DNA of 50,707 nt from CAYYYP01 sp964475985 (GCA_964475985.1 CAYYYP010000023.1:1-50707); one strand, 5' to 3'; shown: positions 33,258-41,425, counted from the stretch's first letter. The notes: a model not told the origin generated them from the letters alone. Numbers and translations: made by a program.

Positions 33258-33673
33258 TTTTTTAACTCATTTTTAAATTCGACGAGTTTCTTTTTGAGGG
33301 TGTCTCGCACAGAACGGAATAGTTGGAGTTTTTTCTCATGTGGCAGTTCATCATGGCCACCAGGATCTGGCAGAGGCCAATGCAGTTTTTTTGCTTTAGT
33401 TACGATAACGGGACAGACCTCTTCATCGCAAAGTGTGATGACGTAATCTAAATCCGTTACGAACTCAGCCGACAGGGCATCAACTGATTTTGAATAATGT
33501 TTAGAGAGATCGATGCCAATCTCCTGCATGGCTGCAATAGCAAGTGGATTTACCTTTGAAGGCAGTGATCCCGCACTTTCGATTTCGATATCCTTGTCAA
33601 AGATCGTTTTAGCTAGGCCTTCAGCCAATTGGCTGCGAGCAGAGTTTGCAACGCACATGAAGAGAATTTTCAC
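33254..33673 (-). CDS. arsC: Thioredoxin-type arsenate reductase ArsC
   Basis: 139 residues of the low-molecular-weight phosphatase fold. The catalytic loop CVANSARS (Cys7 to Arg13, CX5R) is at the N-terminus; the two resolving Cys of the thioredoxin-coupled class are C82 and C87 in TLCDEEVCPV; the general acid loop is WPLPDPGG. It reduces arsenate to arsenite in the cytoplasm. The start is GTG at 33673 with AGGA upstream; an ATG one base earlier runs straight into TGA. It overlaps aqpS by 4 bases and follows arsI by 9 bases. Confidence 0.94.
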   Translation of the reverse strand: MKILFMCVANSARSQLAEGLAKTIFDKDIEIESAGSLPSKVNPLAIAAMQEIGIDLSKHYSKSVDALSAEFVTDLDYVITLCDEEVCPVIVTKAKKLHWPLPDPGGHDELPHEKKLQLFRSVRDTLKKKLVEFKNELKK

Positions 33674-33682
33674 ATTCGAGTC

Positions 33683-34132
33683 CTAACCACAGCAACTTGT
33701 TTCTGTATCATCCGGAACACAACATGAAGAGTCATCAGCATCGGTTGCATCAACTTTAGTGCTATAAACCTCGACGTCACCCATGTTTTGATAGGTCTCC
33801 CAAGCAAGGCCCGATGGGTCTTTTGCCCACGCTTTGTTTGATTCTGCATAACAGCATGTAGTTTCACCTTCATCGTAAATCCCTACATCAGCATTTTTCA
33901 AGCGCTCGGTAATTTCAGCAAGTTCTGTGCTGTTCTCAACTTGAATACCAAGGTGATCAACTCCTTCTTCATTGGATCGAGTAGAAATCGCAAAATTCAG
34001 CCTCGGATCTTCCAGCATCCATTTCGCGTAATCTACTTTAAGTTTTGTAGGTTTTTGTCCAAAAAGAGTGGAATAGAATTGAACTGATTGTTCTATGTTT
34101 TTAACTCCGACATGGATATGAAAACGTTTCAT
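33683..34132 (-). CDS. arsI: ArsI/CadI-type dioxygenase (C-As lyase)
   Basis: 149 residues from the ATG at 34132, one base after the arsR stop, with AAAGGA upstream. It has the vicinal oxygen chelate fold of ArsI: FHIHVGVKNIEQSVQFY at the start, GVDHLGIQVE (His60 region) and AWETYQN (Glu112), which supply the His-His-Glu Fe(II) site, and the vicinal Cys pair in GETTCCYAESN (C93, C94) that binds trivalent organoarsenicals. The tail has two more Cys pairs (SSCCVPDD and TSCCG). Known ArsI enzymes split the C-As bond of methylarsenite or aromatic arsenicals; CadI relatives respond to cadmium. In this operon the arsenic role is more likely. Confidence 0.9.
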   Translation of the reverse strand: MKRFHIHVGVKNIEQSVQFYSTLFGQKPTKLKVDYAKWMLEDPRLNFAISTRSNEEGVDHLGIQVENSTELAEITERLKNADVGIYDEGETTCCYAESNKAWAKDPSGLAWETYQNMGDVEVYSTKVDATDADDSSCCVPDDTETSCCG

Positions 34133-34133
34133 A

Positions 34134-34466
34134 TTAGCATTTCCTTTCACTGCATTTTTTTGGTTTAGACTTGGATTTTACTTCTCGGGCGCAACAATTT
34201 TCTTGAAGATAAGAAATTAGGCCTTCGATCATGTCTGCATTTGCAAAGTAAGTTACGGACCGTCCGTTCTTCTTCGAAGTCACCAGGCCCGCCTTATTCA
34301 TATGTGAGAGGTGAAAAGAGAGGGTATTGTCTGGAATCTTAAGTTTCTCGGCGATCTTGCCAGGAATCAAACCGTCTTGACCGTACTCAACCAGCAGTTT
34401 AAAAACCTTGAGCCTTGTCTCTTGTGAAAGGGACGAAAAGGCTTCTGTTGCTTCATATAATTCCAT
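34134..34466 (-). CDS. arsR: ArsR-family arsenic-responsive repressor
   Basis: 110 residues, winged helix-turn-helix: LSQETRLKVFKLLVEYGQDG, then LKIPDNTLSFHLSHMNKAGL (recognition region) and VTSKKNGRSVTYFANAD (wing). Metal-binding Cys are not in the recognition helix but near the C-terminus: QENCCAREV, KKCSERKC. This placement resembles Acidithiobacillus ferrooxidans ArsR, which uses three C-terminal Cys. The start ATG touches an inverted-repeat operator and sits about 7 bases after the -10 element, so the mRNA is probably leaderless. It heads arsR-arsI-arsC-aqpS. Confidence 0.93.
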   Translation of the reverse strand: MELYEATEAFSSLSQETRLKVFKLLVEYGQDGLIPGKIAEKLKIPDNTLSFHLSHMNKAGLVTSKKNGRSVTYFANADMIEGLISYLQENCCAREVKSKSKPKKCSERKC

Positions 34467-34501
34467 ATTTCTAGAATAATAGAAATAATTACTAATGTCA
34501 A
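34467..34501 (-). promoter_or_regulatory. arsR promoter with overlapping ArsR operator
   Basis: On the minus strand TTGACA (34501-34496), 17 bases and TATTCT (34478-34473) form a sigma-70 type promoter. The inverted repeat ATTTCTA-N6-TAGAAAT (34467-34486) covers the -10 element and abuts the ATG at 34466. Repressor binding here would block RNA polymerase. The transcription start would fall on or next to the ATG. Confidence 0.75.
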
Positions 34502-34551
34502 TACTGACGAATCGGAACAGATGTTGCCGAAAATTTTGAATATTTTCAGCC

Positions 34552-34725
34552 CTAAAACTTAAGCTTCGTTCCGGTAAGGCGCCGGGTATAACCCTCGAGG
34601 GAGGGGAGCCCCTGATGCACCTTGGCCACTGTTTCGGTCTTTACAATCTTGTAAAGTGATTCAAGAGCGCAACCCGCTATAAGCAACATCAAAACTCCAA
34701 AAACTGCATCGATTACTGATTTCAT
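34552..34725 (-). CDS. 57-residue predicted lipoprotein
   Basis: ATG at 34725 with AAGAAGGGAA upstream. The sequence begins MKSVIDAVFGVLMLLIAGCA, with a hydrophobic core and an AGC lipobox-like site (Cys19), followed by a charged helix (LESLYKIVKTETVAKVHQGL) and the end PSLEGYTRRLTGTKLKF. It lies 14 bases after the HTH/recombinase-like ORF on the same strand, so the two are probably co-transcribed. I cannot name a family. A membrane-bound partner of the DNA-binding protein, or a small phage- or island-derived protein, are both possible. Confidence 0.6.
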   Translation of the reverse strand: MKSVIDAVFGVLMLLIAGCALESLYKIVKTETVAKVHQGLPSLEGYTRRLTGTKLKF

Positions 34726-34739
34726 ATCGTTCCCTTCTT

Positions 34740-35084
34740 TTACTGATTGTTATTCGCGAGTACTCTTCGAATCATTTCAGGATGCCAGGCTCGTCCTTGG
34801 CTCTTAGTGGCTATTCCAAGGCCAGTTAGTGTTCTGGCGATTTCGCGTAGCCCCAGGCCTTGAGATTTGAGGCTCTTGATAGTCTCTATGACGCGTTGCT
34901 CAGTTTTGTGGACCTGAGCTTCGCCATGAATCAATTTCTGGCCATATCTGGGTTGCGATGGCCGCCCATGAGGTTTGTGTGCCTCGCGGATGGGGATCTG
35001 AAAGAGCTTAAGATATTTGAGAACGGTACTCTTCCCCGTTTCAGCGATGACGGCGATCTCTGCCGCGGAGAGTCTCTCCACCAC
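34740..35084 (-). CDS. HTH/recombinase-like protein, start uncertain, possibly truncated
   Basis: At least 114 residues. Residues 5-40 form a helix-turn-helix (LSAAEIAVIAETGKSTVLKY), and residues about 70-110 resemble the helical linker domain of serine recombinases (LKSQGLGLREIARTLTGLGI, then TKSQGRAWHPEMIRRVL). The frame stays open upstream to a TGA at 35238-35240, and the codons before 35084 (AFLHQKYVVERL) look like true coding sequence of the same HTH. However, only GTG codons at 35084 and 35081 serve as starts and no ribosome binding site is seen. It may be the remnant of a longer recombinase or use an unusual start. It marks the edge between the metal region and ordinary genes. Confidence 0.55.
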   Translation of the reverse strand: MVERLSAAEIAVIAETGKSTVLKYLKLFQIPIREAHKPHGRPSQPRYGQKLIHGEAQVHKTEQRVIETIKSLKSQGLGLREIARTLTGLGIATKSQGRAWHPEMIRRVLANNNQ

Positions 35085-35290
35085 GTATTTTTGGTGGAGA
35101 AAGGCTTGATCAGTAACTAGGAGATGTGTTCTAAATGCTGAAGATATTTGGATTTTTGGTTGGAGAATTTTTGTTAGTACACTGCGACGTGCGGCCCGCC
35201 AACTTGGTCTCTTAGGGTTCTCCGGTTCTGGTTCTCCTCACTCGATGGTGGGTGAATTAAAAATAATAATTAAGCACAAGCACTTAGAAG

Positions 35291-35314
35291 CCTCTCACTC
35301 TTCCTCTCACTCTT
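35291..35314. repeat. Tandem repeat of 12 bp (CCTCTCACTCTT x2)
   Basis: Two perfect head-to-tail copies of CCTCTCACTCTT at 35291-35302 and 35303-35314. They lie in the gene-free zone between the metal region and the GNAT gene. A partial complement (GATTGAGAGGAAG) lies about 65 bases downstream. Confidence 0.7.
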
Positions 35315-35327
35315 CGTTGTCAGCCCA

Positions 35328-35356
35328 CGCCGCTTGTCGGCGTACCGGTGTACGCC
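35328..35356. repeat. Two mutually exclusive GC-rich hairpins
   Basis: CGCCG/CGGCG (35328-35342) and GGCGTAC/GTACGCC (35339-35356, 4-base loop) share the bases 35339-35342, so an RNA could form only one at a time. The second is perfect over 7 bp. No gene or T-run follows closely, so function is unknown. Confidence 0.4.
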
Positions 35357-35468
35357 TCTGGCGCGACGCGTGCTTCCGTCTCGATTGAGAGGAAGATCCC
35401 GGCGTTGGCGTAAAGGCAGTTTCAGATTGAACTTAGTGGGGAACGGGCCAGTACTTTGCGGACGTTAG

Positions 35469-36029
35469 TTACAACCCCAAGTACATGACATCATCGATAT
35501 CGGTGTAGTTGATAGCCCCGTGGGTGAACTTCCACTCCGTCGTTCCCACCTTTTTGAATCCCATTTTTTTGTAAAATTCTATGGCGGCTTTGTTTTGATC
35601 CCAAACCCCTAACCATAGGCCAGTACGGTTTCGCGTTTTAGCCTGGGACTTTGCTTCGTCAAGTAAGCTGCGGCCAAGCCCTTTTCCTTGAAAAGGCCGA
35701 AGGAGGTAGGCCTGTGAAAAATGCACCGAAGTTCGGTCGGGAACTGACTCAATTGGAAGGTCAAACTCAAGTTTCATAAATCCGGCCGGAGTATTTTCAA
35801 TCCAAGCAATATAAAACAATGGCTGCGTTTGATCTTCCTCGGCCGCAGACAAGATGGGCAAAAGTTTGTCGTAGTTGAAAGTTTCGCGGCCGTAGATTTC
35901 TTCTAAACCTTCGGGCCTGCCTTCACCCATATTTTTGTAGGTCTCAATAAAAGTTTGTCTGCCTAGGTAAATTAGAGTTTCGATATCATTCATAGTCGCT
36001 GGTTTGATTTTGACGTTTTGCATGTTCAT
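35469..36029 (-). CDS. GNAT-family N-acetyltransferase
   Basis: 186 residues. KIKPATMNDIETLIYLGRQT starts the fold; YLLRPFQGKGLGRSLLDEAK (about 108-127) is the acetyl-CoA binding motif A (Q/R-x-x-G-x-G/A); GLWLGVWDQNKAAIEFYKKM and FKKVG are motif B. The family transfers an acetyl group from acetyl-CoA to an amine; the substrate cannot be told. The start overlaps the stop of the CoA-binding gene by 4 bases, so both are read from one message. Confidence 0.9.
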   Translation of the reverse strand: MNMQNVKIKPATMNDIETLIYLGRQTFIETYKNMGEGRPEGLEEIYGRETFNYDKLLPILSAAEEDQTQPLFYIAWIENTPAGFMKLEFDLPIESVPDRTSVHFSQAYLLRPFQGKGLGRSLLDEAKSQAKTRNRTGLWLGVWDQNKAAIEFYKKMGFKKVGTTEWKFTHGAINYTDIDDVMYLGL

Positions 36030-36433
36030 CTTTTAAAGTCTTCAGCCAATGCCTTATGTTCTTCATAAATGCATTCCCCGGAGATGACCTGCATCCCTAG
36101 CTTGCGGGCATGGGCCTCGGCATCCGGGTTCTGCGCGCCTGGTTGAAGCCAGACCACGGGCGGCTTGAAATCCTTAAGCTCCTCGATCAGGGCAGGTATC
36201 GCATCGGGTGAACGATAAATATTTACGATTTCCAGCGAGTGGGAAACATCTGAAACTTTTGCCACCACTTCAATTCCAGGGATTTCTGGGCACCCTGGGT
36301 TTACGCCAATGACCTTAAAACCATGGGCTAGCAAGTAACGTGCGATCCAGTTGCTAGGGCGTTGGGGATTCGCGCTAATTCCAACTACGGTCACATGTTT
36401 ATATTGTTTTAGGACTTGTGGAATCGTCAGCAT
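36026..36433 (-). CDS. CoA-binding (YccU-type) protein
   Basis: 135 residues of the small CoA-binding Rossmann domain: HVTVVGISANPQRPSNWIAR near the N-terminus, LLAHGFKVIGVNPGCPEIPG, and VVWLQPGAQNPDAEAHARKL. It resembles the CoA-binding part of succinyl-CoA synthetase and the YccU family, whose exact role is unknown. The start lies 35 bases inside the end of the FadL-like gene, and the stop overlaps the GNAT start. Confidence 0.9.
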   Translation of the reverse strand: MLTIPQVLKQYKHVTVVGISANPQRPSNWIARYLLAHGFKVIGVNPGCPEIPGIEVVAKVSDVSHSLEIVNIYRSPDAIPALIEELKDFKPPVVWLQPGAQNPDAEAHARKLGMQVISGECIYEEHKALAEDFKR

Positions 36434-37838
36434 TGGAACGCTCCTTCTTAACGCTGGTTTTACGTTTCTTTTTCACGGATTTCTTTTTTGGTGCGGGACT
36501 CGCCTCGACTTCGGGGGCGGGTTCTTTGGGATAAGCTATTTTTTCCACCTGTTCCACCACGCGCTTTGGGATGTCCTTGATGATGGTTCCAACATCACCA
36601 ACATCGGGCGCCTTAAAACTTTGCTCTTCACCTTTGGTAAGTCCCGGGGGAAGCCCATCGGCGGAAAAGGTGTGGGGCTTAGGAAAAAAACCGTTAAAGG
36701 GAGGCACGGGATCCTGCGGAATTAACCGCAGCGTCCTTGCCGTACGTACAATATCAATACCGATGGAGAACATCACATTTTTATACTCCGTGGCTAAGTC
36801 GATTCCTCCGCCAAGGTTGATGAAATAGGGATTGACCTCCAGGGCTGCGGTACCGTGAAGCCTTGCCGGATAGCCGCTAAGACGCGACATTTCATAATAA
36901 GTTCCGGCGGCGACTTCCGTTTTGAAATTCCTGTATTCGGCCATGACATAACTTACGCCAAGGCGGGGAACGAAAGTTCGTTTGTCGCCCGTGATGATGG
37001 ATTGGTCGGCAAGCAAAGCAGTGTTGAGGGTAGGTGAAACGTAGGTCACGCTAAATCCAGTTTTAAAAAATCGGTTGGGCGTCCAACCAATTCCGATTCC
37101 AATTTGAGTGGGCATGACCACTCTTCGATTAAATCCCGGTAGTTCATAATCCGTTGCGCTGCCGCCGGCAGGCTTAATGGAAACGCCTGGTAAGTAGTTA
37201 GCTCCCACGACGATATGATCCCAGATATGATAGAGCACTCCCAGTCTATAAGTGAGGCCTAGTGCGTTATAGGAATGTTCCCCTAATTCGCGAACGGCCT
37301 TGACCATGGCAAGGGTTGCTCCCACGGCCAATTTATTTTCAAAAAACATTCGCGCCACGGTGAGCCTAAATTCTTTGACGGAAACTTCCGAGCGCAGTGA
37401 CTTTCCATTCCCGGTGGGAACTAGATAGTCTCCATTTTCGGTCATAGGCGAATAATAGGCGAGGCTAAATCCCCAAGGGTACGGGCTTAAACCAATGCCG
37501 GCTTGGCGACTTTCAATAAGTTCACCGGATTTTTGGATTCGTTTTTCTTCAAAACTAGTTTTATTGATCTGCGCCGAAAGGCTGGATGTTTGCATCGCAA
37601 AACCCGCAGGGTTCGCTTCGGCGGCTGCGATGCTGGATGCTGTAGCTAAGGATGCTCCGGCCATACCGATGGTGTTGATGTCACCCCGCGCAGCTGCCGT
37701 CCAGCTTGAGTAATCCTTGGTCCGACGATCGTAGGTGAAGGGCAGTGCAGCGTGTGAGGAGTTTGGCGCGAAGAAATGCAGAAATAAACAAGCTGCCACT
37801 ACAAAGGAACGAAATAACGAAATCGACATCTTTAACAT
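36399..37838 (-). CDS. FadL/OmpP1-like outer membrane protein
   Basis: About 479 residues from the ATG at 37838; an ATG at 37829 is also possible. The signal peptide (SISLFRSFVVAACLFLHFFA ... SHA) is followed by GMAGASLATASSIAAAEANP AGFAM-like sequence, which is the N-terminal pattern of FadL-type barrels that take up hydrophobic compounds. Strands follow, for example RRVVMPTQIGIGIGWTPN and FKTGFSVTYVSPTLNTALL, to about residue 380. The C-terminal 100 residues are not barrel-like and end in a Pro/Lys-rich tail (APKKKSVKKKRKTSVKKE), an odd addition for this family. The end overlaps the next gene by 35 bases. Confidence 0.78.
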   Translation of the reverse strand: MLKMSISLFRSFVVAACLFLHFFAPNSSHAALPFTYDRRTKDYSSWTAAARGDINTIGMAGASLATASSIAAAEANPAGFAMQTSSLSAQINKTSFEEKRIQKSGELIESRQAGIGLSPYPWGFSLAYYSPMTENGDYLVPTGNGKSLRSEVSVKEFRLTVARMFFENKLAVGATLAMVKAVRELGEHSYNALGLTYRLGVLYHIWDHIVVGANYLPGVSIKPAGGSATDYELPGFNRRVVMPTQIGIGIGWTPNRFFKTGFSVTYVSPTLNTALLADQSIITGDKRTFVPRLGVSYVMAEYRNFKTEVAAGTYYEMSRLSGYPARLHGTAALEVNPYFINLGGGIDLATEYKNVMFSIGIDIVRTARTLRLIPQDPVPPFNGFFPKPHTFSADGLPPGLTKGEEQSFKAPDVGDVGTIIKDIPKRVVEQVEKIAYPKEPAPEVEASPAPKKKSVKKKRKTSVKKERSNADDSTSPKTI

Positions 37839-37932
37839 TCGAAAGTCATAACACAAAAATCACGTCGATTTGAAGGCCTCTGCCATGAAGCAGTGATTGG
37901 TTGGTCACGTTTTTGTGTGATATTAATCTTCG

Positions 37933-39798
37933 ATGAAAATCTCGCAGGCACAATTCTTTAAATACCTCCCAAAAAATCGTTGGGTCTTGGGCCTCGCGTT
38001 ACTTCTACCCGCCGCTTGGTTGACGTACATTTTAGCGATTTTAATCCTACTTGATACATCGTTGCTTCAGTTCCTTACGCATATGAATAATGAGGAATTC
38101 CAGCTCAAATATAAAATTGCGTGGTCGTTCATTCCGGGAAAGGTAGAAATTCGTGGAGCAACCATGCATTTCCAGGATCAGAACGTGGAAATGCATTTTA
38201 AGTACCCCAATGTGAGCGCGCGGTTTGACCTGAAAGGTTTTACAAAAAAATTGTTGCGACTGACGGAACTCAAAGTAAAGGGCCTTACCTATGAAATCCG
38301 CCTAAAGACCGACGAAGAAAAAAAGGTTTATCCGAACTCACCTAACCCGCGAAGCATGGAGGAGCGTCGGCGCGACATTTGGCGTACTCGATTTGAAAAC
38401 GTTGAAATCACTGAAATCGAAAGCGTGAATCTAAACGGAATTTTTCTAACCGGAAAAATGAAAGCGTCTGGTCAGTTCTCGATTTGGCCAAGCGTTGAAG
38501 TTGAGGTGGGTCCCGCCCATTTTGAGTTGGAAGAAGGATCGTTGGGAATCAAAAAACCCGAACAAGCCTTAGTACCCTTTGGCGAGAATGTTCACGGGAC
38601 ACTGGCGCTCGATTTTACTAAATTCATTGTTCCAGAGACTTCCGGCGCCAAGGTGCTTAGGCATTTGAATGCCCATGCAAAGTTTGATGCAAAAATAGAA
38701 AACATGCGTTTTCTCAATAAGTTTTTGGAAGTGGCGCCTTCCGTTAGGCTTGATGGTGGTGCAGGGCCCCTAAATCTAGAAATCGATATCAAAAAAGGGT
38801 TCGTCCAGCATCCTTCTACCATTCACATTCCTTCACCCAAGGTCATTCTAGAGACATTTGGTTATGCATTGCAGGGTAAGGGTGATGTGCTTTGGAATAC
38901 CTATTTGAAAAAAGATTCCTCCGTAGCGGCGATGCTTAAGGCAAAGTTGGATTCATTTGACATGACCCTTCTACAAAGCGCCGATGTTTTAGTGCACGGT
39001 GAAAACCTTTCCGCCACTGCGAACACTTCAGATCTGGACTTAGTGAATCCATTTACAAACCTATACCTTCACTTAATTATTCCGAAGGCCAATGCGCCCG
39101 ATCTTACGCGTTTTTCGAAAATCTTAAAGGGGCGGGCTGCCTTGCAAACGGATCTTACGGCCTTTGCCGGACAAGGTGTGTGCCCTTCTACGCCAGGACA
39201 ACTTCATTTGCAGCTTCAAGAGACCTCCTTTCGGTTTAAAGAAAGTTACATTCAGGCCGATGGAAAATTGAGTATTTTTTTGGAAGGAATTGATCTGCAG
39301 AAAATGCGCGGGAAATTGGCGTCCGTACGGGCGGATTTACGTAACATTGGCGTGAAAAATGAAGATGGTAAAAAAGAAAAAGAAGAAGAGCCCTGGTGGT
39401 TGCGAGTGGAACTCAAGAAAGGGGAATTTTCTTTAGCGAAAGGTCACAAGATGAAAGGAGAGGCTCAGATTCATATGAAGGACATCGTGCTTCCCCTGAC
39501 GGCCATTGGGGTAGAGGCTAAACTAAGTGGTCTGCAAAAATTCATTTTGCCCAAGGGTGAAGCTAAACTTAAGACGTTTATAGAAGCAGATACTGAGTCG
39601 GCGCTGGCCCGCGATATTACGGCATCCACCTCAGGCTTAGATGCCCGGGGGGAACTTAAACTCGGATCAAACGGGGTAAATGGTGCCGTTATCCTAAGGG
39701 TCTTGCATATTCTTCCGGTGGGGATTTCGTTCAAGGATTCTAAACCGGACGTTACTTTTCCGGCATCGGATGACTGGCTTAAGGAGAAAAAACCATAA
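37933..39798 (+). CDS. AsmA-like envelope protein with one N-terminal membrane segment
   Basis: 621 residues. One membrane segment (about 17-40, WVLGLALLLPAAWLTYILAI) anchors a long periplasmic part of repeated beta strands, for example IRGATMHFQDQNVEMHFKYP, LTELKVKGLTYEIRLKTDEE, IESVNLNGIFLTGKMKASGQ and ITASTSGLDARGELKLGSNG. This pattern is that of AsmA/TamB-like proteins, thought to bridge membranes and move lipids or help outer membrane assembly. The family assignment rests on architecture. It is divergent from the FadL-like gene and abuts the CPxCG gene (the stop TAA is followed directly by ATG). Confidence 0.7.
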   Translation: MKISQAQFFKYLPKNRWVLGLALLLPAAWLTYILAILILLDTSLLQFLTHMNNEEFQLKYKIAWSFIPGKVEIRGATMHFQDQNVEMHFKYPNVSARFDLKGFTKKLLRLTELKVKGLTYEIRLKTDEEKKVYPNSPNPRSMEERRRDIWRTRFENVEITEIESVNLNGIFLTGKMKASGQFSIWPSVEVEVGPAHFELEEGSLGIKKPEQALVPFGENVHGTLALDFTKFIVPETSGAKVLRHLNAHAKFDAKIENMRFLNKFLEVAPSVRLDGGAGPLNLEIDIKKGFVQHPSTIHIPSPKVILETFGYALQGKGDVLWNTYLKKDSSVAAMLKAKLDSFDMTLLQSADVLVHGENLSATANTSDLDLVNPFTNLYLHLIIPKANAPDLTRFSKILKGRAALQTDLTAFAGQGVCPSTPGQLHLQLQETSFRFKESYIQADGKLSIFLEGIDLQKMRGKLASVRADLRNIGVKNEDGKKEKEEEPWWLRVELKKGEFSLAKGHKMKGEAQIHMKDIVLPLTAIGVEAKLSGLQKFILPKGEAKLKTFIEADTESALARDITASTSGLDARGELKLGSNGVNGAVILRVLHILPVGISFKDSKPDVTFPASDDWLKEKKP

Positions 39799-39975
39799 AT
39801 GGAAGAGGTTGAAATTCGATGTCCCTTTTGCGGTGAATTTTTTTCCGTGGTGGTTGATCTTTCAGTGGATGACCAGGATTACATCGAAGATTGTTACGTT
39901 TGTTGTCGGCCGATTCGACTTCACGCGGTTTGCGAGGATGGCGAATTCGTGTCCCTTGCAGCTAATCGGGAATGA
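39799..39975 (+). CDS. CPxCG-type cysteine-rich mini-protein
   Basis: 58 residues: EIRCPFCGEFFSVVVDLSVD, then QDYIEDCYVCCRPIRLHAVC and a short acidic tail. The CPFCG and CYVCC pairs form a zinc-ribbon-like site typical of the CPXCG-motif family, of unknown function and usually about 60 residues. It starts immediately after the AsmA-like stop, and its own stop abuts the stop of the convergent phospholipase-like gene. Confidence 0.85.
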   Translation: MEEVEIRCPFCGEFFSVVVDLSVDDQDYIEDCYVCCRPIRLHAVCEDGEFVSLAANRE

Positions 39976-41304
39976 CTAGGGTTTTGAGTTTTGGGATTGG
40001 GTAAGTATGATTCTCACTAGCGCACGAGTGGCTTCCCCGGCGACTTTCAGGCAATCGGCCGATGCAAGAATGAATTTCTCATACGCCTTCGGCTCAAGTG
40101 TACTCGCCAGCTTAAGGTGGTCAAAACCGACATCCTCGGCGGCCTGATACTCAGGATGCTCTTTAAATTTTGGCCCAAAAACCTCCATCACGGCCGAATC
40201 CATCGTTGAAGCAGTTTTGGCAGAGTGTATCGAAACCTCCCGAAAGAGTTTTTCAGCAGAGGGAGTTTTTAGGAAATGGCTGATGGTGTGCGTACTCGTA
40301 AGGCTATCCACCAGTTTCTGGTTCGCTTTTTGTGGGTGCTCATAACTTTGCTGAAGCAGGGATGCGAGCAGATCTTCAAAACTAATATGTCGATTTTCTA
40401 GGTCATGGGCCGCTTGAGCTTTGTATTTTGCTTTATCGCTGGTCATCAAATATTTGATGTAGAACCAGATGCTTTCAAAGGGCAGCGCACGGGCATGGTA
40501 AGGTTGGGAAATATCCTGGATATAATGCAAAGCAAATCCGGTGAAACGGTAGCCCCAGTAAGGGTGGTGGGTCTTGAAGGCAAATTCTGCAAGGCGAGTA
40601 AAGAGCTCTAGGCGCTGATCCACTAGGCCGTCCTGGATCTCCGGAGCGATGAGCTTTAGGAAAAAACTCTCATGGGCAAATTGCATGTGGAAGGGAGCCT
40701 TGTCGATGCTTCGGTTAGGATCGCCGAAAGGAATTTTTCCGTAACCATACTCAGGAATGTTCCAAAGTCCGTGATCAAATTGCCAGTCGGGCTCATCGGA
40801 GGCGGTATAGAGAATGGCCCTTGCCGATACTTTTTCTTGAGGCAAAATTCTGCGGAAATTTAGGTTGAAATTGTGGTTGGTATCTTCTCCGGGAGAAATT
40901 TCGGTAAAAGAAATGAGATTGCTTGGGTCAAAGTTTTCACCCGGTAAAATTTTGAGCACTGGTTCAAATTTGGTTTTAGGATTAAGCCGCAGGGCCTTAA
41001 GGAAATTCAAAGTCGTGGGATGGTTCTCATCGAAGGTCATCGGAGCGAAACGTTTTGAGCCTTTGGTTTCTAACCAGTCATAATATTCTTTTACCAGTTT
41101 TGAAAATCCTGGGGCCTCGGCGCGTACAAACGAATCTAAACTTTCAAAGCCATATTTTTCATCGAGATAACGGAAATCGCCAGGCCTAAGTGAGTAATCC
41201 GTAACTATGTAGTGGAGGCTCCATGCTTGCGATAATTGTGGTTGTAACGCAAAGACGAGAAAGAAAAGAATTTTCCGGTAAATGCCCATGGGAAACTGTC
41301 GCAT
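39976..41304 (-). CDS. Zinc-dependent phospholipase C / P1 nuclease-like exported protein
   Basis: 442 residues. The signal peptide ends SQA, which would expose Trp at the new N-terminus (WSLHYIVTDYSL); zinc phospholipase C and P1 nuclease use their N-terminal Trp as a zinc ligand. GFALHYIQDISQPYHARALP matches the HxxxDxxQPxHA zinc-binding helix of this family. Other His include GEDTNHNFNL and KTHHPYWGYRF. The protein is longer than typical members (about 250-280), with an extra region at about 60-190 and a C-terminal helix. It probably acts outside the cytoplasm on phospholipids or nucleic acids. The start may instead be the ATG at 41289. Confidence 0.75.
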   Translation of the reverse strand: MRQFPMGIYRKILFFLVFALQPQLSQAWSLHYIVTDYSLRPGDFRYLDEKYGFESLDSFVRAEAPGFSKLVKEYYDWLETKGSKRFAPMTFDENHPTTLNFLKALRLNPKTKFEPVLKILPGENFDPSNLISFTEISPGEDTNHNFNLNFRRILPQEKVSARAILYTASDEPDWQFDHGLWNIPEYGYGKIPFGDPNRSIDKAPFHMQFAHESFFLKLIAPEIQDGLVDQRLELFTRLAEFAFKTHHPYWGYRFTGFALHYIQDISQPYHARALPFESIWFYIKYLMTSDKAKYKAQAAHDLENRHISFEDLLASLLQQSYEHPQKANQKLVDSLTSTHTISHFLKTPSAEKLFREVSIHSAKTASTMDSAVMEVFGPKFKEHPEYQAAEDVGFDHLKLASTLEPKAYEKFILASADCLKVAGEATRALVRIILTQSQNSKP

Positions 41305-41425
41305 AGCGCATCATAGGGTAAGTTTTCGCCGCTGACATCCTTTGCCTAAGAGGAACGGACAGAATTTTGTTGGGATGCCCGGTCCAAGGTTGCGGCATTC
41401 CTTCAAGTTTGGCATTCCAGAGTTT

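Larger units (their letters stand above)
35085..35468. other. Gene-poor boundary zone with repeats and hairpins
   Basis: 384 bases without a clear gene. Bases 35085-35237 continue the open frame of the HTH-like ORF without a usable start. From 35240 on the sequence is first AT-rich (35256-35275), then has a tandem repeat and GC-rich hairpins. No tRNA, tmRNA or attachment-site core could be recognised by eye. Confidence 0.5.

Noticed and set aside
35085..35468. A tRNA or tmRNA at the region boundary as an integration site
   Set aside because: No T-arm consensus, anticodon stem or CCA end could be built on either strand.
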